Assembly (NCBI GenBank): GCA_905221605.1
Contig: CAJNDS010002190.1
Coordinates: 62,001 to 126,000, forward strand
DNA from: Symbiodinium natans
Taxonomy: Eukaryota; Sar; Dinophyceae; Suessiales; Symbiodiniaceae
DNA length: 64,000 bases
Direction of reading: 5' to 3'
The notes under the pieces are model-generated. The model had not been told where the DNA came from and made no database searches. It saw only the letters and a program-made list of their open reading frames with translations. How positions within the stretch are numbered: position 1 is the first letter of the stretch; every line of letters begins with the position of its first letter. Shown here in pieces: positions 57,301-64,000 of the stretch. A program made the position numbers and the translations under genes.

Positions 57301-60300
57301 CCCCAGATACCGGGAGCGAGAAGTGTTCATCGGCATGCCATACTTCTGGCCACTCACTTCGGACATCAAGCACCGCCTCATTGGCTCGAAATCCTTCTGG
57401 AGCAGCTGATGAAAGAGCCGTGGCTCGAAACCAACAACAACATCGAAGTCAGTGCAGGTGCGGATGTTCGTCATGTCATCTTCCAAGTGTGCGCTGGTCC
57501 CACGCTTCGTGGAACCACTCAGAAACACACGCCTTGGCCGCAGGTCACACTGGGCCAACTTCTCCTCAATGGCACTGCAGATAGTCCGTCTCGAAGTTCC
57601 AAAGCCTTCGCCTGTGCCTTCGAAAAAGAAGTTCCTCCTCTCCTCGTCACAGCGCCAAACGAGTTGCCAAAGAGCCTGGGGCAAGTCCTCAGTTGGTTGG
57701 AGATACTCTTCGGCCAGATCAATCCCCTGGTTCACTTCCCACTGATCGATGTCGAAGCTCCGATTCTGGCGCAGGTTGGCCTGACGGCGTCGCTTTGCAA
57801 AAGCACCGGCGCCCCTGGCCTAGGTCCCCAAGCAGTCTTGAGTAGGAAGGGCCCTATTGTAGCTTCACAAGGAAACCTACAGCCCTAAACCCGAAGAAAA
57901 CCTCCAAACCCCTCAGCAAGCGGTTTAGGGTTTAGGGCTAGGGTTTAGGGCTTAGGGTTTAGGGTTTAGGATTTAGGGCTTCAAACGGTGTCACTTGGCT
58001 ACCTAGTGGCCTGACGGTTGACAGGCACCCCATGACGCCCAGCGCTGGTGCGCTCCTTACCTTGGGGAGGAATTAGGGTTTAGGGTTTAGGGTTTAGGGT
58101 TTAGGGTTTAGGGTTTAGGGTTTAGGGATGGAATTAAGATTTTAGGATTTGGGGCATCGGGCCCGGCAAGAATTGGATCACGTGCCCTACGCTGCCCGAA
58201 CACGGATGCTCAAGTGTGCATTAAAAAAAAAACCAAAATCGGAAACGCATTCGGACAAAACCAATCTGTTGAAGCAAGTTTAATGTAGAGCGCAAGAAAG
58301 GGTCGGTCCAAGGTACCTTGCCAGTAGCACAGCGACATTGCCGCACATGCCCAGATGTGGCTGCGAAGGCGCATGGCGGGATTTTGCTGCGAAGGCAGGT
58401 CCTGCGACCTCCCTAGGCCAGTGCATGCACGAGTCTTCTTGAGTCAATGAAGGGCTCTCTGCTGGCTTGTCGAGTAAAGCACCACAGAGATCACGAGGAG
58501 ACGAGGCAGATGGGTTGCCCGAAACCCTAAACCCTAAACCCTAAACCCTAAACCCTAAACCCTAAACCCTAAACCCTAAACCTTGAGATGCCTACATCGG
58601 GAAAGATGGGCTCCGGAACCCGCCAACTAGAACCCGCCGACTCCGAGGTTTTCTTGCTCGAGCCCTAAACCCTAAGACCCTAAGCCCGAAGCCCTAAACC
58701 CTAAACCCTAAACCCTAAACCCAAAGCCCTAGTCCCTCAACCCACGCTATGGAGCCCATCAGCCCTGCCGAGGCGTGTTGCGGGAGGGTTTATGACGGGT
58801 TTCCCTACTACATACCCCTCTCTATACTCTCCCCCCTAAAAAGGCCTTAATTACGGGGGGGACCAAGCGGGGGGGGGGGGGGGTAGAGAAGAGGCGGGTA
58901 GCAGGGAACCCCAATGAGTCTAGGCTGGCCGGGTGATTGAGGGTCCAGGGTTTAGTAACGTAAAGCTGAAGCACAGAGTGAAAAACCCTAAACCCTAAAC
59001 CCTAAACCCTAAACCCTAAACCCTAAACCCTAAACCCTAAACCCTAAACCCTAACCCTAAACCCTTCAAGACTACGAACTCTAACCTCCAAGCCCCCAAA
59101 CACTCGGGGCGCCAGGCGGTAGAAGGTCTCATAGGCACCCTGTGCGGCCGCCATGAACGCCTCGGAGGAGGAGTCGACCTGAAGCAAGGGATCCGCGGTG
59201 TGGGCTTACATCTGTGTTGTTGTTATTATTGTCGTTATTACTACTATTATTATTATTGTTATTATTATTATCATTAGTGTTTTTTGTGCTTTTTCTTTGG
59301 GGGGTGTGGGGGGGGGGGGGGGGGTTGGGGAGTTAGGGTTTAGGGTTTAGGGTTTCGGGTTTAGGGCTTAGGGTAGGCTGCTTAAGTGCGTATATATATA
59401 TATATATGTACATATATATTGTTTTTGTGATTATCTTCTCGGGGAGGGCGGGGGGGGGGGGGGGCAGGGTGTAGGGTTTTGGGGCATTTAGGGTGTTTAG
59501 AGTTTGGGCTCCGCATTTCTAAGGGACTAGGATTTGGGGTTGTTAGGGTTTAGGTCCTTTCTGGTTTTCGGCTTGCCCGGGCTCACTACTGCATAGGGTG
59601 TTGGGCTATGGACTGAGGGTCGCCTTTCCAGGTGCCCCGATAACTGAAGTGGGAAAGAAGAGTCAGCATTTGGGGTCAGCCCTGAACCCTAAACCCTAAA
59701 CCCTAAACCCTAAACCCTAAACCCTAAACCCTAAACCCTAAACCCTAAACCCTTTTCTGGCATTTTCCGTGGGGGGGCTGCGCCATGGTCTGCACTGCAG
59801 TGTGGCAGAGTTCTCCCATCCACGCACTCCTTGAGTACGCGCCACGAGTCATCGATGACCAGGTCCATGCTCTACCGGGCCACTGATCCTAGGGTTTAGG
59901 GTTTAGGGTTTATAGGGTTTAGGGTTTATAGGGTTTAGAGTTTATAGGGTTTAGGGTTTAGAGTGTTTTGAGTTTAGGGTTCAAAAGGGTGTAGACTTAG
60001 GGTGGACAAAGTCAACCACCCCCCCCCCCCCTCTCGTGGCAGATGCTGGCTGGGAAGTGAAGACCCCAGTTTAGGGTTTGGGGTTTCAGGTTTAGTTGTG
60101 GGTGCAGTCCTAAATATTGAATAGCCCTAAACCCGAAACCCTAAACCTGAAACCCCAATGCCTGTAGAGGGGCCCCTCCCTACCAAGCGGTCCCAAACGA
60201 CTACGAAACCTCCCCCTCGATCCCTTAAGCTCCCTGCCTTGAAAATCTGGACCAGTAAACCCTACACCCTCCCAAATCTGTAGGGTTTGGGGTTTGGGGT

Positions 60301-63001
60301 TTGGGGTTTAGGGTTTAGGGTTTAGGGTTTAGGGTTTAGGGTTTAGGGTTTAGGGCGCAACAGCAGCCTCGTGCGATGCGCCGTCCTCAAGCACCTGGAG
60401 AAACTCGCGGGCTTCAGGAGGGGGGGCTCCCAAAACACCTTCACCCGGCGAAAGCCCTAAAACCTACACCCTAAAGCCCTCAACCCTAAACTACCAGGAT
60501 GGGCGATTATACCCTATAATCCCTTAAAAGGCCCTTAACAGGGTTCATGAAGGGGATCTTAAGGCCTAATAGCCCATCCTGGTACCTAAATCATAGACCA
60601 ACTCTGAGGGTACCATAGCGCTGGGAACAGTAGGGAATGAGGGAACCTTACATATACCCTTTAAGGGAGTACATCTGTACATGCATATATACATCTGGTA
60701 CCTCATTCCCTCAACTCCCTACTAAGAACCAGAAAAGGGTACTGCTCCCGAGGTGAGGCCTCGGCAAGAAGGGCCACCTTGCGCGCCCGCCACCCCAAAC
60801 CCTAAACCCTGAACCCTGAACCCTAAACCCTCAATAACCCCTAAACCCTAAACCCTAAACTCTAGCTCGCGTAGGAAACCATCTGCTGAGGATGCCAGCC
60901 GGGCCGGAGGAATCGGGGTTGCTTTCTGTCTACGTGTCATCCTTTGACAGCTCTTCGGAGACAAACCTCCCCAGCACTTGCGCTCTGCTTCTCCATTGGA
61001 GGGCTGAACCCTAAACCCTAAACCCTAAACCCTAAACCCTAAACCCTAAACCCTAAACCCTCAAACCCTCAAACCCTCAAACCTAAACCCTAAACCCTAA
61101 ACCCTAAACCCTAAACCCTAAACCCTAAACCCTAAACCCTAAACCCTAAACCCTAAGCCCTAAACCCTAAACCCTACCCCAAAACCAAAGCCCTCAATCT
61201 TGCCGGGTTCAGGTCATGGGCTTGGGCTGAAAAAAGTTTGAGTTTTTTTAGTGTTCAGGGCTTTACGAACAGAGGGACGATTTGAACTGCGTATGTAAGG
61301 CCAACTAAGGCTCCTGGGGCTGATGAAGACTTTCTGGGGGGGGGGGGGGGGGATGAGGTTTAGGGTTTAGGGTTTACGGATTAGGGTTTAGGTTTAGAGG
61401 GATGAGGTCATATAATGGGGCAACGCAAGCAAGAGAGGACACTAGAAGAGCACCCTTGAATGTGCTTCTGCGGGTTTCGGAACGCCTTTAGTTCTTGGGG
61501 ATTGGGCATGTTCCTGTGTCCAGGGAACAGCCGCCCTAAACCCTAAACCCTAAACCCTAAACCCTAAACCCTAAACCCTAAACCCCTAAACCCTAAACCT
61601 TAAACCCTAAACCCTAAACCCTAAACCCTAAACCCTAAACCCTCCGACTTGACGGCTCACGAAACGCTTTAGAACCCTTGTATGCTCTATACACGTGGCG
61701 CTGCTTTGGGTTTTCGAGTTTGGTGTTCGGGTTCACTCGGGAGTCATCGGGTGTAGAGTGTAGGGTTTAGTGTTTAGGGTATGTAGGGGCACAAAAACCC
61801 ACACAAACGTCAGGATTCTTACGAAATGGTTGTCCAGACTCCCTGCTATAGGGGCCCTTATACCCCCCAATAGAAGGATCCGTATGTTTATGCGGTTTGT
61901 TACCCTAAACCCTAAACCGTAGGTAACCCCTAACCCTAAACCCTGAAAACCCTAAACCCTAAACCCTAAACGCTAAACCCTAAACCCTGAACCCTAAACC
62001 CTAAACCCTAAACCCTAAACCCTAAGTTTAGGAGCGCAGGGGTGCCCGAGCCCCACGCGCAACGCATGTAGATCAGCGGGCTTCCGATCAGCAAGCCCTT
62101 CCTGGCAATAGGTTTAGGGTTTAGGGTTTAGGGTTTAGGGTTTAGGGTTTAGGGTTTAGGGTTTAGGGTTTAGGGTTTAGGGTTTAGTGTTTAGGGTTTA
62201 GGGTTTAGGGTTTAGACTTGTGGAAGACAATTTCCCCTGTACATCCAGGGACCAACAGATAGGTTACTAGAATCCTCAGGGGGTCCCGGAAATTAGGATT
62301 CGAGATCCAACCCACACAAACGATGTTAATATGCTTGATATTAGGGTTTAGGGTTTGGGGCCCCTAAACCCGCAACTTTTGTTCGGATCAACCACCATCG
62401 TCAAGTAGCTCTAGGGCTTCTTATGTTTATCGTAAAGAGCCCAAGACCCCTTCATAAAGGAAGATACCTGAAACTAGATAGGGATCCTTAGTATGCTTTA
62501 AGGTTTTTCCTTAGTTGGGGGGGTACTGGGCTCTGTGGTAGTAGGGAATCCTACGCTCCAATCTCGAGTCGTGCAAAGTCTGCACCCCAAGAATGTCTGT
62601 AGTTCGGGTCGCTTTGTGGGGTCCTTATGCTAAGGGTGCCGCCTTCTAATGGGTACCCAAAAAGGGACCCTAATTTAGAAAACTACCCATATGGAAAGAT
62701 CGACGGCCCGGAGAACCGTTCGGGTTTAGGTATTGTTTTGGCGTTAGGGCTTAGGGAGGGCCACAAGGGCTCTTGGCCAAGCATATGAACGATGGAAACC
62801 CTTAGGGTTTAGGGACTAGGGTTTAGGGCTTACCCCCGAAACCCTAGAAACACTACCGGACCTAGACTTTAGAGTCCTGAGAAATAAAACACCCTAAGCC
62901 CCAAACCCTCAACCCTAAACCCTAAACCCGGGTGCCCTTCCCCGGGGTGTCTGAGAGCCCGGCTGGGTGGCGTTCCTGAAGCCCTTCTCAATTGAAGGGA
63001 C
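48322..63001 (-). CDS. Organelle-type elongation factor G, C-terminal half, nine exons (5' part lies beyond the window)
   Basis: EF-G is the GTPase that translocates the ribosome; in a eukaryote a bacterial-type copy would serve mitochondria or plastids. Exons in 5'-3' order: 63001-62964 (VPSIEKGFRNATQ), 62101-62052 (KGLLIGSPLIYMRCAW), 59204-59111 (VDSSSEAF, domain IV helix), 58626-58596 (VPEPIFPD), 54272-54243 (VEVTFPSEFQ, start of domain V), 52400-52348 (AVSADTTLVEATLLH), 50693-50656 (FGYASDLRSVTQ), 49349-49281 (GEFSMEFQEYSEMPQ), 48377-48322 (ending RIPTNTGRN then TGA). Codon phase matches at every join, and spacing between motifs follows bacterial EF-G almost residue for residue. About 20 residues (the GDLNRRRG segment) are missing between 54243 and 52400. 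The GTPase domain and domains II-III are not in the window. Donors include GC (after exons 1, 2, 3 and 5), a GA/AG-type junction after 52348, and GT elsewhere. Introns run to 4.3 kb and are full of telomeric arrays and foldback elements. The family call is firm; exact exon ends are inferred. Confidence 0.85.
49777..49861. mobile_element. Foldback element family C
   Basis: GTGCCCCCTTATGCTAACAG at the left and CTGTTAGTATGAGGGGGAAC at the right, in the EF-G intron region. Confidence 0.85.
49904..50167 (+). CDS. Possible plus-strand coding block inside an EF-G intron
   Basis: An 87-residue frame with protein-like stretches (TYLFLRVNEEVRSFIASRLD, IGGWKVPDSGVHTYQNPASS) ends in TGA. It lies opposite the EF-G gene between its 50.66 and 49.35 kb exons. 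Unrecognised. Confidence 0.3.
   Translation: MPSLRASWACRHGRLIWAQTYLFLRVNEEVRSFIASRLDIGGWKVPDSGVHTYQNPASSTRDRNPTASPSLSHILLFSSLLPNKSIC
50226..50352 (-). CDS. Possible exon, minus strand, inside an EF-G intron
   Basis: The frame reads RRQGSISQSIILCAVRQRDR and ALFTKEDRAASAFKGHLSW to a GTTAGG donor. EF-G has no insert between TQG and EFSMEF, so this block cannot belong to EF-G: it is either a nested exon or chance. The plus strand is also partly open. Confidence 0.3.
55652..57819 (-). CDS. OAS/CD-NTase-like nucleotidyltransferase, about six exons
   Basis: This is a Pol-beta-superfamily nucleotidyltransferase of the 2'-5' oligoadenylate synthase / cGAS-like type, enzymes that make nucleotide second messengers. 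Exons: 57819-57311, 57085-56998, 56894-56829, 56682-56164, 56063-55858 and 55811 to a TAA at 55652. Numbering from 57819: glycine-serine loop FLSGSTKRGT (GS at 102-103), metal-binding DFDVVV (124-126), third carboxylate in GPVDVVPA (D183), as in the OAS (V/F)DVLPA strand. The fourth exon carries a helical segment (EWRAVVLLCKLWNRHAK, then SSLHIEMLLLSL, then FAALSLQALEDAM) resembling the OAS C-lobe. About 20 residues separate GS from DFD, longer than the usual 9-13. The last two exons (NITRIERLNRKQNWIIW) are not recognised. The exon 1/2 join (CG|G) keeps frame exactly; the second exon end needs a GA donor. The start codon is not identified. The whole gene sits inside an EF-G intron on the same strand. 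Confidence 0.72.
56686..56805. mobile_element. Foldback element family G, forming an intron of the OAS-like gene
   Basis: Ends GTAGGGGCCCCCTTGCTATA and GTGGGCCCCTACTTGTAG. On the minus strand its terminal CCCCTACGTAG lies right against the fourth exon (56682), so it would provide the AG acceptor. Relatives: 44535-44650, 53985-54096, 63797-63880 and part of 40097-40153. Confidence 0.8.
58158..58283 (+). CDS. Possible 3' exon, plus strand
   Basis: The frame reads ARQELDHVPYAARTRMLKCA then a lysine-rich tail (LKKKPKSETHSDKTNLLKQV) and TAA. It is opposite the EF-G gene, between the 59.1 and 58.6 kb exons. The sequence from 58284 to 58500 is unique and I see no clear gene in it. Confidence 0.32.
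   Translation, partial: RARQELDHVPYAARTRMLKCALKKKPKSETHSDKTNLLKQV
58793..58915. mobile_element. Foldback element family K
   Basis: GGGTTTCCCTACTACATACC at the left and GGGTAGCAGGGAACCCC at the right, with a G tract in the stem. A relative lies at 42655-42780. Confidence 0.7.
59215..59480. repeat. TTA/TTG microsatellite, TA repeat and G tracts
   Basis: ATTATTATTATTGTTATTAT-type trinucleotides (59222-59275), an AT repeat (59391-59408) and two G tracts, just 5' of the EF-G exon on the minus strand. Confidence 0.9.
59780..59871 (-). CDS. Possible exon, minus strand
   Basis: After CGGTAG the frame reads MDLVIDDSWRVLKECVDGRT; GTACTC after DSWR could be a donor. Falls between EF-G exons 62052 and 59204, where EF-G needs no extra sequence, so it is nested or spurious. 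Confidence 0.28.
60625..60732. mobile_element. Foldback element family F
   Basis: GTAGGGAATGAGGGAACC at the left and CTCATTCCCTCAACTCCCTA at the right, ending CTAAGAACCAG. Confidence 0.75.
61430..61520 (-). CDS. Possible exon, minus strand
   Basis: After GGACACAG the frame reads RNMPNPQELKAFRNPQKHIQ then GCSSSVLSCL. Protein-like but unrecognised, again inside an EF-G intron. The nearby island 60870-61005 is open on both strands and could not be assigned. Confidence 0.28.
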
Positions 63002-63033
63002 CTTCGAGAGCAGTGGTGAAATGCTATTTCCCT

Positions 63034-63132
63034 ACGTGTCCATGCACCTAAATATTGAGTACTTGGGCCTTAAAGTACTTCCTATATAGGGACTTTAGGG
63101 CCAAGTATATAATGATGAGGTACATGGACCCT
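63034..63132. mobile_element. Foldback element family A
   Basis: Uninterrupted copy; GTGTCCATGCACCTAAATAT to GAGGTACATGGACCCT. Confidence 0.8.
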
Positions 63133-63282
63133 CAGGGTTTAGGATTTTGGGGTTCTAGGGGGGCTCTAGGTTGAAGCTTTAGAGTAGTGCTGCTACAAGT
63201 GTTAGGCCGAGGATCCTACATCCTGCATGCCTGCCCTGGCCCCGGGGTTTATTCGGGGCAAGAGTCGAAGGCTGATTCCCTC

Positions 63283-63506
63283 AGTGTCCATGTGGCTCTT
63301 TGGGTTTAGGGTTTAGGGTTAGGGTTTGGGGTTTAGGGTTTAGGGTACCCATATAGTACATATTTGGGCCCTAAAGCTACTTAGTAGGAACCCCTGAATA
63401 AGGCCCAAGTATACTGTATACCCTAAACCCTTAATCCTAAAACCTAAACCCTAAACCCTGAATAAGGCCCACGCATACTGTATACTATATGGGTACATGG
63501 ACCCTT
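63283..63506. mobile_element. Diverged family A element with two telomeric inserts and a flank duplication
   Basis: Arms GTGTCCATGTGG and GGGTACATGGACCCTTT. A TTTAGGG array sits near the left arm. A CCCTAAA-type segment near the right arm lies between two copies of CCCTGAATAAGGCCC...ATACTGTATA (from 63390 and 63455). Confidence 0.65.
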
Positions 63507-63796
63507 TCTAGACGTAGACTGTTGAAGCCCTGCGAAGTGCGAGGGTAAGGAGTCTAAATGCGACGCGGTTCGTCTGGTATTAATATGCCAGTTTGGGGTT
63601 TAGGGTTTAGGGTTTAGGGTTAGGGTTTAGGGTTTAGGGTTTAGGGTTTAGGGTTTAGGGTTTAGGGTTTAGGGTTTAGGGTTTAGGGTTTAGGGTTTAG
63701 GGTTTAGGGTTTAGGGTTTAGGGTTTAGGGTTTAGGGTTTAGGGTCCCCAATCAGGGAAGTACAAAGTCTGCCAAGGGCCTGCCGAAGCTTAAAGC

Positions 63797-63880
63797 TTTA
63801 CTAGCTACAAGTGGGGGCCCCTTGCTGTAACCCTAAACCCTAAACCCTATTTAGGACCCATATAACCCTGTTTACAACTA
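63797..63880. mobile_element. Foldback element family G with telomeric insert
   Basis: CTACAAGTGGGGGCCCCTTG, then CCCTAAACCCTAAACCCTAT in the middle, then GGACCCATATAACCCTG as in other copies. Confidence 0.7.
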
Positions 63881-63956
63881 GGGGGGGTGTCGCGCCCGTC
63901 GCGGGGGAGGGGGGAGGCGGGAGGGGCCACTTCTCATTCCGTCAGCTGAGACTTTA

Positions 63957-64000
63957 CTTGGAGGTTCACGGTACTTGTTAACCAATTATGACTGTACTTA
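63957..64000. mobile_element. Foldback element family D, cut by the window end
   Basis: Starts CTTGGAGGTTCACGGTACTT and continues TAACCAATTATGACTGTACT to the last base. Confidence 0.8.

Larger units (their letters stand above)
1..64000. repeat. Dispersed interstitial telomere-type arrays (TTTAGGG)n / (CCCTAAA)n
   Basis: Arrays from two to about 25 repeats occur every few hundred bases over the whole window, in both orientations, often inverted relative to the next. Long plus-orientation arrays: 6269-6411, 26625-26731, 27214-27346, 33242-33345, 36848-36985, 39809-39990, 51067-51187, 62110-62216, 63595-63746. Long minus-orientation arrays: 2262-2430, 4850-4945, 5050-5154, 6593-6718, 27684-27869, 31995-32135, 40158-40287, 41127-41270, 50846-50984, 61010-61175. 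TTTAGGG is the telomere unit of dinoflagellates and plants. The arrays occupy introns and intergenic DNA but are nearly absent from 23.05-25.74 kb. Confidence 0.97.

Noticed and set aside
63595-63746. A true chromosome-end telomere
   Set aside because: Unique DNA and reversed arrays lie on both sides of this and every other array; they are interstitial.
1-64000. Most open frames of 60-130 codons, many ending NPKP or GFRV
   Set aside because: They read through TTTAGGG or CCCTAAA repeats, which are open in several frames and translate to GLGFRV- or TLNPKP-like peptides; they are not genes.
1-64000. rRNA, tRNA, spliced-leader RNA genes and bacterial promoters
   Set aside because: None seen by eye on either strand; a covariance-model search would be needed to exclude small RNAs fully.
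1-64000. The telomeric content being an assembly or library artefact
   Set aside because: Arrays interrupt coherent genes in which exons on both sides join in phase, and array variants are locus-specific; still worth a long-read check.

Overview
The window looks like nuclear DNA of a dinoflagellate, or of a close alveolate relative. The reasons are: telomere-type TTTAGGG/CCCTAAA arrays every few hundred bases on both str ands; protein-coding DNA broken into exons of about 30-100 bases; and introns that end in AG but often begin with GC (or apparently GA) instead of GT. I see no bacterial operons, rRNA, tRNA or CRISPR. Nearly all long open frames in the window are read-through of telomeric repeats (ends such as NPKP or GFRV) and are not genes.

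Reading past the repeats, four minus-strand genes can be partly assembled by hand from family motifs and matching codon phase. (1) 14.7-3.7 kb: a Ser/Thr protein kinase with the catalytic loop, DFG, subdomain IX and subdomain XI on separate small exons, resembling the eIF2-alpha kinase (GCN2/PEK) group. (2) 25.6-23.7 kb: a compact island free of telomeric repeats, with an OTU-type cysteine protease signature. (3) 63.0-48.3 kb: the C-terminal half of a bacterial-type elongation factor G, in nine exons spread over 14.7 kb. (4) 57.8-55.65 kb: inside one EF-G intron and on the same strand, an OAS/CD-NTase-like nucleotidyltransferase with GS, DFD and VDVVPA motifs on three exons. A further group of unidentified minus-strand exons lies at 39.7-34.0 kb. 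Unidentified plus-strand exon groups lie at 41.6-42.0, 43.1-44.4 and 45.2-45.4 kb, and single exon-like islands are scattered throughout.

The rest is repeats. At least a dozen families of short (about 80-150 bp) foldback elements of MITE type recur. Telomeric arrays are often locally homogeneous for one variant (TTTTAGGG, TTTGGGG, TTTCGGG, TTCAGGG, CCCTTAAA). A 2.4 kb satellite with about 50-bp subunits and 235/253-bp higher-order periods fills 29.46-31.88 kb. Homopolymer G tracts often abut T tracts.

The most unusual result is architectural. Telomeric arrays and foldback elements make up most intron sequence and seem in places to supply the splice sites (GTTTAG donors, TTTAG acceptors, a foldback end supplying TAG). 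Some arrays also interrupt foldback elements with what looks like an 8-bp target duplication. This would fit telomeric repeats behaving as insertion elements that become introns. All exon joins are hand-made and need RNA support.
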